Assembly (NCBI RefSeq): GCF_000373365.1 | Contig: NZ_KB891230.1 | Location: forward strand, 155,975 to 219,974 | Source: Parafrankia discariae | GTDB lineage: Bacteria > Actinomycetota > Actinomycetes > Frankiales > Frankiaceae | Length of the DNA stretch: 64,000 nucleotides | Reading direction: 5' to 3' | In this document: positions 34,157 through 43,666 of the stretch, piece after piece | Position numbering within the stretch: the stretch's first letter is position 1 | Layout of the letters: every line of letters begins with the position of its first letter | Translations under genes and position numbers: made by a program | Notes under the pieces: model-generated | Database searches by the model: none | What the model was told of the DNA's origin: nothing | Seen by the model: only the letters and a program-made list of their open reading frames with translations

Positions 34157-35467
34157 CTACCAGGGGGCGGTGCCGGCGAGGTCCGTGCAGTCGCGCAGGC
34201 TGTTCCACCTGGTCAGGGCCTGGCTGGCAGCGGCGCCCGCCAGCGGGCGCGGGGCCCCGTCGACGATCCGGCCGGGTACCCAGCTGGCCGTGGTCACCGC
34301 CCGGCCCTGGAAGGTCAGCTCAAGCACGCCGGTCTCGGTGTTGGGGCCGCCGCCCGACGCGTAGAAGACGAAGTTGCCCAGGCCGTAGCCGACGTACACG
34401 CCGTCGTGGTTCCACCCGGCGCCCTGCAGGACATGCGCGTGCCCGCCAACCAGCGCGTCCGCGCCCGCGGCGACCAGCGGGGCGACCAGGCTGGTCTGCG
34501 TGTCGCTCGGGCAGCTCTCGCGCTCCACCCCCCAGTGCAGGTAGACGATCACGGTGTCCACGGTCGGCCGCACCTCGCGGATCGCCGCGGCCAGCCGCTC
34601 GACCTTCTTCGCCGAGGCGAGCCCGGGTTTGCCGGGCCCGGCGGTCCACGCGGAGACCAGCTCGTCGTCGAGAACCTGCGTCGCACCGAAGATCGCGATT
34701 CGCTGGCCGTTCACGGTGGTCACGTACGGGGCGTAGGCCGCCGCGTCGTCCGCGCCGATACCCACGGTCGGGAAATCGGCCTCGCGGGCGCTGCGCAGCG
34801 AGTCCGCGAGACCTTCGACTCCGTAGTCCATTCCGTGGTTGTTCGCCATGTTCACCACGTCGACACCGGCGGCGCGCATGGCGGTGAACGCGGTGGGCGG
34901 CGCGCGGAAGACGAATGCCTTGGTGGCCGGCGTGCCGCCGGTCGTGACAGCGGTCTCCAGATTGACGATGGCCAGATCCGCCGCGGCCAGGGTCCGCGAC
35001 ATGGGACCCACCGCGGTCCGTGGATCGGCCGCGAGCCGCTGCCCGGGCGCGCCTTCGAAATGGACGTCCCCACCAAAGGCGATGCGGACCGGATTTCCGG
35101 TCGGCCGCCGGGCGCTGTTACCCGCCGCCTGGCCGGCGGGGGCCGACGATTCAGCGGGCAGCGGTGACGGGGGTGCCTGCGGTGACTGGGCCGGCTGGGA
35201 CGCGCCCTGCGGGGCCGCGGGCTGGCCGGCCTGGCCCGGCCCGGTGCCGCCGAGCGCGGCGAGATTCCCCGAGGCGTCGTCACCGCCGCCCATCAGGCCG
35301 AACGTGGCCAGACCGACGCACACGGCGACCGCGAGAACAGTGCCTCCCGCGACCGCGGCGCCCCAGCTTTCCCGGAATCCGCCGGATCGACGCGTGGGGT
35401 CCGATCGCCGGCCATGCCGGCGCCTGGAGGTTGGGCCCTGCCGGCCGTCTCCGTCATCACCGAGCAT
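34157..35467 (-). CDS. CapA/PgsA-family phosphoesterase-fold membrane protein
   Basis: 436 residues. Cytoplasmic Arg-rich N-terminus, TM helix at about 36-58 (AAVAGGTVLAVAVCVGLATFG), Pro/Ala/Gln linker, then the PGA_cap metallophosphatase-like domain: IAFGGDVHFEG, LAIVNLETAVT, VVNMANNHGMDYG, VIVYLHWGVERES, GADALVGGHAHVLQG and YGLGNFVFYA. These supply the metal-binding D/H/N positions of the calcineurin fold. In Bacillus, CapA acts in poly-gamma-glutamate export, but such proteins are broadly distributed. No capBC genes are nearby, so the substrate is open. Confidence 0.88.
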   Translation of the reverse strand: MLGDDGDGRQGPTSRRRHGRRSDPTRRSGGFRESWGAAVAGGTVLAVAVCVGLATFGLMGGGDDASGNLAALGGTGPGQAGQPAAPQGASQPAQSPQAPPSPLPAESSAPAGQAAGNSARRPTGNPVRIAFGGDVHFEGAPGQRLAADPRTAVGPMSRTLAAADLAIVNLETAVTTGGTPATKAFVFRAPPTAFTAMRAAGVDVVNMANNHGMDYGVEGLADSLRSAREADFPTVGIGADDAAAYAPYVTTVNGQRIAIFGATQVLDDELVSAWTAGPGKPGLASAKKVERLAAAIREVRPTVDTVIVYLHWGVERESCPSDTQTSLVAPLVAAGADALVGGHAHVLQGAGWNHDGVYVGYGLGNFVFYASGGGPNTETGVLELTFQGRAVTTASWVPGRIVDGAPRPLAGAAASQALTRWNSLRDCTDLAGTAPW

Positions 35468-35903
35468 TCGTCCGACCCCCGCCCGCGATAATCATCGAAC
35501 GAAAGTCACCCTACCGGGAATCCCCCGTGGCGGCCCATCACCGCTGTGCCGCATGGAGCCCACCGATACATACCGGACGCACTCCGGTACTGGATCCGAT
35601 GTGAAAACGGCACGACGCCCCGGTCTGATCAGGAAATCGGCACCGGGCCGTAATATCGCCGCGTGCGCCGGCCCGGGGCACCGAGTCGCGTTTACGACAC
35701 GGAACGCACCGGGCCGGGAGGGCCTCGGATCCGGGCGGATCCCGCCCGTGATTGCGATTCGCCAAAATATCTTCTACCGGGCCAAGCTCTCAATCCCTCC
35801 TAAAAGCAACGTGGTGTCGCGGCGGAGCCTCAGCGCGACCCGGGCCGGGGGCCCGCTCGGGGCCCCGCGCCAGGGGCCCCGCCCGGAGACCGTTTCGGAT
35901 GCC
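35468..35903. other. Intergenic region, locally AT-richer
   Basis: 436 bases between two minus-strand genes. Includes GATTAT (minus strand, about 35486-35491) as a possible -10 for the CapA-like gene, and a stretch at about 35745-35820 that is clearly lower in GC than the rest of the window (CCAAAATATCTTCTACC). No gene or repeat seen. Confidence 0.4.
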
Positions 35904-36971
35904 TCAGAGCGACAGCAGCGCCGGGGCCAGCTCGCGCCACTGCCAGCGCGGCAGCCCCCGGCGGTCGAAGTCCAGAACCTGCACCGCCACCTGGTCCGCG
36001 CCCGCGTCCAGGTGCTCCTTGATCCGGCCGAGCAGGACGTCGGCGTCCCCCCACGGGACGATCGTGTCGACCAGCCGGTCGGACCCGGTGCCGGCGAGAT
36101 CGTCGTCGGTGAAGCCGTAGCGACGCAGGTTGTTCGTGTAGTTCGGCAGCCGCAGGTAGGACCCCGTGTGCCGGCGGGCCAGCTCGCGCGCCTCGCTCGC
36201 GTCCCGGTGCAGGACGAACGCCTGCTCGGGCACGAGCAGCTTCCCGGGCCCGAGCGCCGCGCGGGCGTCGGCGGTGTGCTCCGGCGGCACGAAGTAGGTG
36301 TGCGCGCCGTCCGCGCGCTCCCGGGCCAGGCCGAGCATCTTCGGCCCCAGCGCGGCCAGCACCCGCGGCTGGACCCCCTCCGGCGGAACCGCCCGGTACT
36401 GCTCGGCGGCCATCCGGTCCAGCTCGTCCAGGTAGGCCCGCATCTGGCCCAGCGGCTTCGCGTAGGTCGCGCCGCGGATGCGCATCAGCTCCGCGTGCGA
36501 GACCCCGAGCCCGAGCAGGAACCGCCCCGGGTACGCCTCCGCGAGCGCGAGCTGACCGGCGGCCATCGTCAGGGGGTTGCGCGCGAGGATCTGCGCGATC
36601 CCGGTCGCGATCGTGATCCGGGACGTCGCCGCGAGCATCAGACCGGCGGTGACCAGCACCTCGCGGCCCTTGACCTCGCCCGTCCACAGGGTGGAGTAGC
36701 CGAGCCCGTCGAGCTCGGCCACCGCCTCGCGCACCGTGGCGGCGTCGGAGAAGTCGAACTGCCCGCTCCAGATGCCGACCTTGCCGAGGACCGCCCCGAC
36801 CGGCGGGCGTTCGCCGGGGGGCTCCGAGCCCCGCGGGCTCCCGGTGGTCGCGGCGGTCGCGGCGGTCGCGGGCGGGCCGGGGTGGCCCGCCGAGCCGCTG
36901 GCCGCGTCGCCGCCCGAGCCGCTGGCCGCGTCGCTCACGCTCACTGGGTCGTCGCTCACTGGGTCGCTCAC
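35904..36971 (-). CDS. LLM-class F420-dependent oxidoreductase
   Basis: 355 residues. After a ~50-residue Ser/Gly/Ala leader, the luciferase-like TIM barrel begins LGKVGIWSGQFDFSDAATVREAVAELDGLGYSTLWTGEV. Conserved segments include AATSRITIATGIAQILARNPLTMA, LALAEAYPGRFLLGLGVSHAELM and YLDELDRMAAEQ. This matches the F420-dependent TIGR03620-like group in actinobacteria; substrate unknown. Start at GTG 36971, preceded at six bases by TACGGT (minus strand, 36983-36978), a leaderless arrangement; other GTGs follow in the VSDPVSDDPVSVSD stretch. Confidence 0.85.
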   Translation of the reverse strand: MSDPVSDDPVSVSDAASGSGGDAASGSAGHPGPPATAATAATTGSPRGSEPPGERPPVGAVLGKVGIWSGQFDFSDAATVREAVAELDGLGYSTLWTGEVKGREVLVTAGLMLAATSRITIATGIAQILARNPLTMAAGQLALAEAYPGRFLLGLGVSHAELMRIRGATYAKPLGQMRAYLDELDRMAAEQYRAVPPEGVQPRVLAALGPKMLGLARERADGAHTYFVPPEHTADARAALGPGKLLVPEQAFVLHRDASEARELARRHTGSYLRLPNYTNNLRRYGFTDDDLAGTGSDRLVDTIVPWGDADVLLGRIKEHLDAGADQVAVQVLDFDRRGLPRWQWRELAPALLSL

Positions 36972-37088
36972 GGGGTCACCGTATCGGGGGCACCCGGCCA
37001 CGACCCGCCGTGCCGGGCGTCGCCCGGCGGCGTCCCACCCGGCCCGGCGGACATCGCCTTGTCGGGTTGCCGCGGTCGGGACGAGGAC

Positions 37089-37094
37089 TATCGT
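37089..37094 (+). promoter_or_regulatory. Leaderless -10 for the 2-oxoacid dehydrogenase operon
   Basis: TATCGT ends eight bases before GTG 37103 and no Shine-Dalgarno is present. With TACGGT on the other strand it makes a compact divergent promoter pair. Confidence 0.55.
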
Positions 37095-37102
37095 TTGCCC
37101 GT

Positions 37103-38182
37103 GTGACGGAGCTCGTGCAGCTGCTCACCCCCGACGGCCGCCGCGTCGCCTCGGACTCCGGGCAGGAAACCGACTACCAGGAATTCGTCGACGGCGTGAC
37201 CGACGACGACCTGCTCGGCCTGCTGCGGGACATGATCATTGTGCGGCGCCTCGACGACGAGGGGACGGCGCTGCAACGCCAGGGTGAGCTGTGCCTGTGG
37301 GCCAGCCTGCGCGGCCAGGAGGCGGCGCAGGTCGGCTCCGGGCGCGCCCTCGGCCCGTCCGACATGGCCTTCCCCTCGTACCGGGAGCACGGTGTGGCCT
37401 GGTGCCGGGGGGTGGATCCACTGGACGTGTTCGGCCTGTTCCGGGGCACCTCGCTCGGCAACTGGGACCCGGCCGCGCACGGGTTCGCGCTCTACGCGAT
37501 CGTCGTCGGGTCGCAGACCCTGCACGCCGCCGGCTACGCCATGGGCATCACCCGGGACGGCGGTGACGGCGCCGCCATCTCGTACTTCGGGGACGGCGCG
37601 TCCAGCGAGGGCGACGTGAGCGAGGCCTTCGGCTGGGCCAGTGTCTTCTCCGCGCCGCTGGTGTTCTTCTGCCAGAACAACCAGTGGGCGATCTCGGAGC
37701 CGTACCGGCGGCAGAGCCGGGTGCCGGTCTACCAACGGGCGCGCGGCTTCGGCTTCCCCAGCGTGCGGGTGGACGGCAACGACGTCCTCGCGACCCTCGC
37801 CGTGACCCGGTGGGCCCTGCGGCAGGCCCGCTCCGGTGGCGGTCCCGTCCTGGTGGAGGCGTTGACGTACCGGATCAATCCGCACACCACCGCCGACGAT
37901 CCGTCGCGCTACCGCCCGTCGGACGAGGTGTCCAGCTGGCGGCTGCGCGACCCGATCGAACGGCTGGCGATCCACCTGCGGGCCCGCGGCGCGCTGACCG
38001 ACGAGCAGGAGGCCGGCCTCGCCGCCGAGGCGAACGCCGTCGCGACGGATCTGCGCGCCCGCTGCCTCACGCTCCCCGACCCGCCCGAGACCGCCCTGTT
38101 CGACCACGTCCAGGTGACGGAGAACAATCTGGTCGCCGCCGAGCGCGCCGCGTTCACGGAACTACGGGGAGCACTGCTTTGA
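37103..38182 (+). CDS. bkdA: 2-oxoacid dehydrogenase E1 component, alpha subunit
   Basis: 359 residues. ThDP-dependent decarboxylase subunit: QGELCLWASLRGQEAAQVGSG, FPSYREHGVAW, the ThDP/Mg motif GDGASSEGDVSEAFGWASV ending FFCQNNQWAIS, and YRINPHTTADDPSRYR near the phosphorylation-loop equivalent. The separate alpha and beta subunits and E2 fit a branched-chain (BkdABC) or pyruvate/acetoin complex; actinobacteria use the branched-chain complex to make iso/anteiso fatty-acid primers. Stop overlaps the beta start. Confidence 0.93.
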   Translation: MTELVQLLTPDGRRVASDSGQETDYQEFVDGVTDDDLLGLLRDMIIVRRLDDEGTALQRQGELCLWASLRGQEAAQVGSGRALGPSDMAFPSYREHGVAWCRGVDPLDVFGLFRGTSLGNWDPAAHGFALYAIVVGSQTLHAAGYAMGITRDGGDGAAISYFGDGASSEGDVSEAFGWASVFSAPLVFFCQNNQWAISEPYRRQSRVPVYQRARGFGFPSVRVDGNDVLATLAVTRWALRQARSGGGPVLVEALTYRINPHTTADDPSRYRPSDEVSSWRLRDPIERLAIHLRARGALTDEQEAGLAAEANAVATDLRARCLTLPDPPETALFDHVQVTENNLVAAERAAFTELRGALL

Positions 38183-39315
38183 CCACCAGCGATACGGCCA
38201 CGGGGGCGGCGACCGGCGCCGCCTCGGACGCGGTCGGTTCCGTGGGCCCGGTGCTGGGCGGGGAGCCGGTGGCGGGCGGGGAGCGGGCGGCGGGCGGAGC
38301 GCCGGCGGCGGGCCCGCGCCAGACCCTGACACTGGCGAAGGCGCTGAACACCGGCCTGCTCGCCGCCATGGCCGCCGACCCGAAGGTCGTCATCATGGGT
38401 GAGGACGTCGGCAAGCTCGGCGGCGTCTTCCGCATCACCGACGGCCTGCAGGACCGGTTCGGCGAGGACCGGGTCATCGACACCCCGCTCGCCGAGTCGG
38501 CCATCGTCGGCACCGCCATCGGCCTGGCCATGCGCGGGTTCCGCCCGGTCTGCGAGATCCAGTTCGACGGCTTCGTCTACCCGGCGTTCGACCAGATCGT
38601 CAGCCAGCTCGCCAAGCTGCACTACCGCTCGGCCGGGCGGATCCGGCTGCCGGTCACGATCCGCATCCCCTACGGCGGCGGGATCGGGGCGGTCGAGCAC
38701 CACAGCGAGTCACCCGAGGCGTACTTCTGCCACACCGCCGGACTGCGGGTCGTCACCTGCTCCAGCCCCGCCGACGCCCACCTCATGATCCAGCAGGCGG
38801 TGGCCTCGGACGACCCGGTGATCTTCCTGGAGCCCAAGCGCCGCTACTGGGAGAAGGGCGAGGTCGACACCACCGCGCTCGCCCTCCTGCCGGCCCAGGA
38901 GCAGCTCGCGCTGCACACCGCGCGGGTCGTGCGGCCCGGGACCGACGCCACCCTGGTCGCCTACGGCCCGATGGTCCGCACCTGCCTGGACGCCGCCCAG
39001 GTGGCCGCCGAGGACGACGACCGCTCGCTCGAGGTGATCGACCTGCGCTCGCTCTCGCCGCTCGACCTCGACCCGGTCGTCGAGTCGGTGCGCCGCACGG
39101 GACGTCTCGTCGTGGTGCACGAGGCACCGTCGAACGTCTCGCTGTCCTCGGAGGTCGCGGCCCGGGTCACCGAGCAGGCGTTCTACCACCTGGAGTCACC
39201 GGTGCTGCGGGTCACCGGGTTCGACACCCCGTACCCCCCGGCCCGCCTGGAAGACCACTACCTCCCCGACGTCGACCGGATCCTCGACGCCGTCGACCGG
39301 TCGTTCGGCTACTGA
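38179..39315 (+). CDS. bkdB: 2-oxoacid dehydrogenase E1 component, beta subunit
   Basis: 378 residues with a ~50-residue Ala/Gly/Thr N-terminal extension. Transketolase pyrimidine-binding part: LTLAKALNTGLLAAMAADPKVVIMGEDVGKLGGVFRIT, TPLAESAIVGTAIGLAMRGFRPVCEIQF, then the C-terminal transketolase fold (LVAYGPMVRTCLDAAQ, LEVIDLRSLSPLD, LVVVHEAP). TTG start overlaps the alpha stop (TTGA) with GGGGAG at 38166-38171. Pairs with the alpha subunit as an alpha2beta2 E1. Confidence 0.93.
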   Translation: MTTSDTATGAATGAASDAVGSVGPVLGGEPVAGGERAAGGAPAAGPRQTLTLAKALNTGLLAAMAADPKVVIMGEDVGKLGGVFRITDGLQDRFGEDRVIDTPLAESAIVGTAIGLAMRGFRPVCEIQFDGFVYPAFDQIVSQLAKLHYRSAGRIRLPVTIRIPYGGGIGAVEHHSESPEAYFCHTAGLRVVTCSSPADAHLMIQQAVASDDPVIFLEPKRRYWEKGEVDTTALALLPAQEQLALHTARVVRPGTDATLVAYGPMVRTCLDAAQVAAEDDDRSLEVIDLRSLSPLDLDPVVESVRRTGRLVVVHEAPSNVSLSSEVAARVTEQAFYHLESPVLRVTGFDTPYPPARLEDHYLPDVDRILDAVDRSFGY

Positions 39316-39326
39316 GGAGATCTCCG

Positions 39327-41027
39327 GTGACCCATCGACAGTTCCGCCTCCCCGATCTCGGCGAGGGGCTGACCGAGGCGGAGATCGTCCGGTGGCTGGT
39401 GGAGGTCGGCGAGACCGTGACGATCAACCAGCCGCTGGTCGAGGTCGAGACGGCCAAGGCGGTCGTCGAGATCCCGTCCCCGTTCGCGGGGGTGCTCGTC
39501 GAACGGCACGGCGAGGCCGGCACCGAGCTCGCCGTGGGCTCACCGCTGCTGACCATCGACGAGCCCGGCGACGAGCCCGCGACCGGCCCGGGGAGCGCGG
39601 CGGGCAACGCCGTGCCCAACGGCGCGGCCGCCCTGCCCGTGTCCCGGGCCGGCGAGGCCGCGGACGTCCCGGGTGGTCCCGGCGCGGCGGACCTGTCGTC
39701 GATGGCCGCCGGACGCACCCCGATGCTGGTGGGCTACGGCCCGCGCAGCGGTGACTCCGGCCCGCGGCGCCGGCGGCGCCCCCGCGGCCTGGACGCCTCC
39801 CCGCCCGGCCCGGCGGCGCCCGCGGTGACCGTCGCCGCCACGGCGGCCGACACGGCGACCGTGCCCGGCACGGTTCCCCCGGCCGGCACGACGCCCCCGG
39901 CCGGCACGACGCCCCCGGCCGGCACGACGCCCCCGGCCGGCACGGTTCCCCCGACCGGCACGACGCCCGGGGGCGCCGCGGCGCCTGTCGTGCCGATCGG
40001 GGCGGCGGCGCGGGGGCGCGTCGCGGCGAAGCCACCCGTCCGCAAGCTGGCGCGTGACCTGGGCGTGGACCTCACCTCGCTCGCGGGCACCGGTCCCGCG
40101 GGCACCATCAGCCGCGCCGACGTCGAGGCCGCGGCCCGCGAGGCCACTCCCCATGTGCCCGCTCCGACGCCGGTGCCGGTGCCCACAGGCGCGGGTTCCG
40201 GCACAGGGGCCACCGCGGTCGGCGGCCCCCGCCATCCGGAATCAAACGGCCACGTGGAGACCACACGCCGGGTGCCTGGGTCCATCCCGCCCGACGCCGG
40301 CTTCGACGACACCGACCGGATCTGGCGGATCCCGGTCACAGGCGTACGGCGCACCATGGCCCGGGCGATGGTGGCCAGCGTGTTCTCGGCCCCGCACGCC
40401 ACCGAGTTCCTCAGCGTGGACGTCACCGAGACGATGGCGGCCCGCGAGCGGATCGCCGCCCTGCCGGACTTCGCCGGTGTCCGGGTCACCCCGCTACTGC
40501 TGGTGGCGAAGGCCCTGCTCACCGCCGTCCGGCGGCATCCGATGATCAATTCGACCTGGGTGGGCGACCCGGCCGGGGAGAACGCCGAGATCCAGGTACG
40601 CGAGCGGGTCAACCTCGGCATCGCCGTGGCCGGCCCGCGCGGCCTGGTCGTCCCGAACATCCCGGACGCCGGGTCGCGCGGCCTGGTCGACCTCGCCCGT
40701 GGCCTGCACTCGCTCACCGAGGCCGCCCGCGCCGACCGGCTGCGCCCGGCCGACCTCTCCGGCGGGACCATCACCATCACCAACGTCGGAGTCCTCGGCG
40801 TGGACACCGGGGCACCGGTGCTCAACCCCGGCGAGGCCGCGATCCTCGCCCTCGGCGCGATCCGACCGGCTCCCTGGGTGCACGAGGGCGAGCTGGCGGT
40901 ACGGACGGTGGCCCACCTCGCCCTGTCCTTCGACCACCGCGTCGTGGACGGCGAACTCGGCTCGGCGGTGCTGGCCGACGTGGCGGCGGTCCTCGCCGAC
41001 CCCGTCCTCGCCCTCGCCTGGAACTGA
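39327..41027 (+). CDS. bkdC: 2-oxoacid dehydrogenase E2 (lipoyl acyltransferase)
   Basis: 566 residues. Lipoyl domain 1-77 with the lipoylated Lys44 in VEVETAKAVVEIP. A ~165-residue flexible linker contains PPAGT repeats (39881-39960). The E1/E3-binding peripheral domain follows (VRKLARDLGVDLTSLAGTGPAGTISRADVE), then the catalytic acyltransferase core ending in SFDHRVVDG with His537. GAGGAGA at 39314-39320 precedes GTG 39327. No E3 dihydrolipoamide dehydrogenase gene follows, so E3 must be supplied from elsewhere. Confidence 0.94.
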   Translation: MTHRQFRLPDLGEGLTEAEIVRWLVEVGETVTINQPLVEVETAKAVVEIPSPFAGVLVERHGEAGTELAVGSPLLTIDEPGDEPATGPGSAAGNAVPNGAAALPVSRAGEAADVPGGPGAADLSSMAAGRTPMLVGYGPRSGDSGPRRRRRPRGLDASPPGPAAPAVTVAATAADTATVPGTVPPAGTTPPAGTTPPAGTTPPAGTVPPTGTTPGGAAAPVVPIGAAARGRVAAKPPVRKLARDLGVDLTSLAGTGPAGTISRADVEAAAREATPHVPAPTPVPVPTGAGSGTGATAVGGPRHPESNGHVETTRRVPGSIPPDAGFDDTDRIWRIPVTGVRRTMARAMVASVFSAPHATEFLSVDVTETMAARERIAALPDFAGVRVTPLLLVAKALLTAVRRHPMINSTWVGDPAGENAEIQVRERVNLGIAVAGPRGLVVPNIPDAGSRGLVDLARGLHSLTEAARADRLRPADLSGGTITITNVGVLGVDTGAPVLNPGEAAILALGAIRPAPWVHEGELAVRTVAHLALSFDHRVVDGELGSAVLADVAAVLADPVLALAWN

Positions 41028-41040
41028 TCCCGCCGGTCAC

Positions 41041-41054
41041 CCGGACCGGTCCGG
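41041..41054. terminator. Perfect palindrome after E2 gene
   Basis: CCGGACCGGTCCGG, 14 bases after the E2 stop codon. Possible terminator hairpin; no T-run. Confidence 0.4.
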
Positions 41055-41146
41055 GGATCGGGATGAACTACGCGTTTTTCCACATACACCCCCCCGGGAA
41101 CAACGGACGCATAGGGGTGCACAACGGAGACAGGTGTCCTGCCTGG

Positions 41147-41152
41147 TACGGT
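41147..41152 (+). promoter_or_regulatory. -10 element for small acidic protein gene
   Basis: TACGGT (TANNNT). Transcription would start about 45 bases before ATG 41205, leaving room for the AAGAGGTG ribosome site at about 41191-41198. Confidence 0.4.
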
Positions 41153-41204
41153 TGCGCCTCACACCCGGCATCCGGCTCAACTTCCACCACGAAGAGGTGA
41201 ACGC

Positions 41205-41441
41205 ATGACGCGCGTGGAGGCTCTGCAGGCCGCCGACGAGTTCGTCGCGAAGGTTCTGACCTCCGCCAGCACCAGCGGCCGGTTCAACGGGGCGCTCAAC
41301 CTGGCCGAGCGCGTGGACCTCACGCTGCGGGTCGCCCGGTTCCTTCTCGAGGGCCAGTCGTCCTCCGAGGCCGACGACCTGCTCAAGCGGGACATGCGCA
41401 ACGAGCTGGACCAGGCCTTCCCGCCGCTGCGCACCACCTGA
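41205..41441 (+). CDS. Small helical acidic protein, unknown function
   Basis: 78 residues, all helical in appearance (RVEALQAADEFVAKVLTSAS, LNLAERVDLTLRVARFLLEGQ, SSSEADDLLKRDMRNELDQAFPPL). No signal, membrane segment or family recognised. Good ribosome site AAGAGGTG before the ATG and a strong terminator after the gene support it being real. Confidence 0.75.
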   Translation: MTRVEALQAADEFVAKVLTSASTSGRFNGALNLAERVDLTLRVARFLLEGQSSSEADDLLKRDMRNELDQAFPPLRTT

Positions 41442-41536
41442 GCCCCGGCCCGACACGGCCGAGGTGGCCCGCGGCCGCGCCTGTCGTCAGCCGACCTCCG
41501 CCGAACCAGCCAGCTCCACCGAACCAGCCGACCGAA

Positions 41537-41582
41537 GATCCTCCCGGGGCCACGCGGACACGACCGCGACCCCGGGAGGATC
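41537..41582. terminator. Strong bidirectional terminator
   Basis: Perfect 13-bp outer stem GATCCTCCCGGGG/CCCCGGGAGGATC enclosing a second 5-bp stem CGCGG/CCGCG. It lies between the convergent small-protein gene and the acyl-CoA dehydrogenase gene. Confidence 0.85.
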
Positions 41583-41643
41583 AGACCGACCACGGTGGCC
41601 GATCAGGTTGAGCCGAGTTGGGACGACCTGTCAGGACGACCCG

Positions 41644-43473
41644 TCAGAAGGCCTCGTCGGACATCTCCATCAGCCCGAGGCCGGTGCCCTCCAGCACGGT
41701 TCGGCGCGCGCGCAGCTCGGGCAGGACGTTGGCCGCGAACCAGCGGGCGGCCGCGATCTTGCCCTCGTAGAACGCCCGGTCGCGCTCGGCCGGGGAGCCG
41801 TCCAGCCCGCGCAGCGCCGCGTCGGCACCGCGCAGCAACAGCCAGCCGACGACGAGGTCGCCGATGCTCATCAGCAGCCGCGTGGTGTTCAGCCCGACCC
41901 GGTAGACCTGGGCCTTGTCCTGGGCCGAGGCGGTGAGGAACCCGACCATCGACCCGACCATGGCCTGGCACTCGTCGAGCGCCGCGCCCAGCGACTCCCG
42001 CTCCGCGCGCAGCGCGCCGTTGCCGGCCTCGCCCTTCACGAACTCCTGGACCTGCGTGAACAGCGTGGTCAGCGCCCGCCCCTTGTCCCGGACGATCTTC
42101 CGGAAGAAGAGGTCCTGGCCCTGGATCGACGTCGTGCCCTCGTACAGGGTGTCGATCTTCGCGTCGCGGATGTACTGCTCGATCGGGTAGTCCTGCAGGT
42201 AGCCGGAGCCGCCGAGGACCTGTAGCGAGCTCGCCAGCAGCTCGTACGAGCGCTCCGAGCCGACGCCCTTCACGATCGGGAGCAGCAGGTCGTTCATCCG
42301 GACCGCGTTCTCGTCCGCCGCGCCGCGGGCCGCCGCCAGCGTGACGGCGTCCTGGAAGGTGGCGGTGTACAGCACGAGGGCGCGCATCCCCTCCGCGTAG
42401 GCCTTCTGCTGCATGAGCATCCGGCGCACGTCGGGATGGTTGATGATGGCCACCCGCGGCGCGGTCTTGTCCGACGCCTGGGTCAGGTCCGCGCCCTGGA
42501 CCCGCTCGCGGGCGAAGGCCAGCGCGTTGAGGTACCCGGTGGACAGCGTGGCGATCGCCTTCGTGCCGACCATCATCCGGGCGTACTCGATGACCCGGAA
42601 CATCTGGGCGATGCCGTCGTGGACGTCGCCGACGAGCCAGCCGACGGCCGGCTCGCGCTCGCCGAAGCGCAGCTCGCAGGTGGTCGAGACCTTCAGGCCC
42701 ATCTTCTTCTCGAGGTTGGTGACGTACGCGCCGTTGCGGGCGCCCGGGGCGCCGGTCTCCGGGTCGGGCATGTACTTGGGCACCACGAACATCGACAGGC
42801 CCTTGGTCCCCGGCCCGTGCCCCTCCGGGCGGGCGAGCACCAGGTGGAAGATGTTCTCCGGGATGTCCCAGTCACCGCTGGTGATGAACCGCTTGACGCC
42901 CTCGATGTGCCAGGTCCCGTCCGGCTGTTCGACGGCCCGCGTCCGGCCGGCACCGACGTCGGAGCCGGCGTCCGGCTCGGTCAGCACCATGGTCGCGCCC
43001 CACTGCCGTTCGATGGCCCAGGTCGCGAACTTCTTCTGCCACTCGGTGCCGATGCCCTCGAGGATGGCGGCGAAGGTCGGCCCCGCCATGTACATGAACA
43101 CCGCCGGGTTCGCCCCGAGGATCAGTTCGGAGGCCGCCCACGCGATGGTCGGCGGGGCGCCCATGCCGCCCAGGTGCGGCGGGAGGTAGAGCCGCCACCA
43201 CTCGCCTTCCTGCGCCGCCGCGAAGGACCTGTGGAACGACTCGGGCAGCGTGACGGTGCCGGTGGCCGGGTCGAGCGTCGGCGGGTGCCGGTCGGCGTCC
43301 TCGAAGGACTCGGCGACCGGTCCGACGGCGACCCGCTCCAGCTCGGCGAGCACCTCGTGCGCTGTGTCGCGGTCCATCTCCGCGAAGGGCCCGGTCCCGA
43401 GCGTCCGGTCCACGCCGAACACCTCGAACAGGTTGAACTCGATGTCGCGGAGATTGCTCCGGTAGTGCCCCAT
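41644..43473 (-). CDS. fadE: Acyl-CoA dehydrogenase, FadE5-like large form
   Basis: 609 residues, the long ACAD type with an extra N-terminal helical domain and a C-terminal extension. Motifs: [15 protein letters not shown] (FAD/substrate loop), [54 protein letters not shown] with the catalytic Glu in YEGT. Oxidises acyl-CoA to enoyl-CoA using FAD; similarity to mycobacterial FadE5 suggests broad chain lengths. GGAGGAG about eight bases before ATG 43473. The upstream region holds a 15-bp inverted repeat likely bound by a TetR-type regulator. Confidence 0.93.
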   Translation of the reverse strand: MGHYRSNLRDIEFNLFEVFGVDRTLGTGPFAEMDRDTAHEVLAELERVAVGPVAESFEDADRHPPTLDPATGTVTLPESFHRSFAAAQEGEWWRLYLPPHLGGMGAPPTIAWAASELILGANPAVFMYMAGPTFAAILEGIGTEWQKKFATWAIERQWGATMVLTEPDAGSDVGAGRTRAVEQPDGTWHIEGVKRFITSGDWDIPENIFHLVLARPEGHGPGTKGLSMFVVPKYMPDPETGAPGARNGAYVTNLEKKMGLKVSTTCELRFGEREPAVGWLVGDVHDGIAQMFRVIEYARMMVGTKAIATLSTGYLNALAFARERVQGADLTQASDKTAPRVAIINHPDVRRMLMQQKAYAEGMRALVLYTATFQDAVTLAAARGAADENAVRMNDLLLPIVKGVGSERSYELLASSLQVLGGSGYLQDYPIEQYIRDAKIDTLYEGTTSIQGQDLFFRKIVRDKGRALTTLFTQVQEFVKGEAGNGALRAERESLGAALDECQAMVGSMVGFLTASAQDKAQVYRVGLNTTRLLMSIGDLVVGWLLLRGADAALRGLDGSPAERDRAFYEGKIAAARWFAANVLPELRARRTVLEGTGLGLMEMSDEAF

Positions 43474-43525
43474 GGACGGCTCCTCCCCTCCGGCTCACCG
43501 CATGATCATCGGCGGCGCGGGCGTA

Positions 43526-43567
43526 GTTACTCGCTGGTAGGTGATGCCCATGCTACCCGCGAGTAAC
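43526..43567. promoter_or_regulatory. Inverted operator pair between fadE and patatin genes
   Basis: GTTACTCGCTGGTAG (43526-43540) and CTACCCGCGAGTAAC (43553-43567) are reverse complements at 14 of 15 positions, separated by 12 bases. Each arm is itself an imperfect palindrome of the TTAC...GTAA kind seen in TetR-family operators. About 55-95 bases upstream of fadE. Confidence 0.65.
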
Positions 43568-43653
43568 CAAGGTTCCAGCTGATCCGCCGACGAAAACCGC
43601 ATCTGTTCGGAGCCGGGTGGAAAGTGCGTCGAGTCAGTAATGTCCGGCACGTT

Positions 43654-43659
43654 TAGTCT
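43654..43659 (+). promoter_or_regulatory. Leaderless -10 for patatin gene
   Basis: TAGTCT ends seven bases before ATG 43667; no ribosome site. Confidence 0.5.
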
Positions 43660-43666
43660 TGCGGCC

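Noticed and set aside
35601-35616. TGAAAACGG resembling half of the Zur box
   Set aside because: The second half (TGTC) is missing, so it does not match the two good sites.
34839-37106. Long plus-strand frame over CapA and LLM genes
   Set aside because: Antisense of two well-supported genes; no domain on this strand.
41076-41084. TTTTCCACA, single DnaA-like 9-mer
   Set aside because: Isolated one-mismatch site; not clustered, expected by chance.
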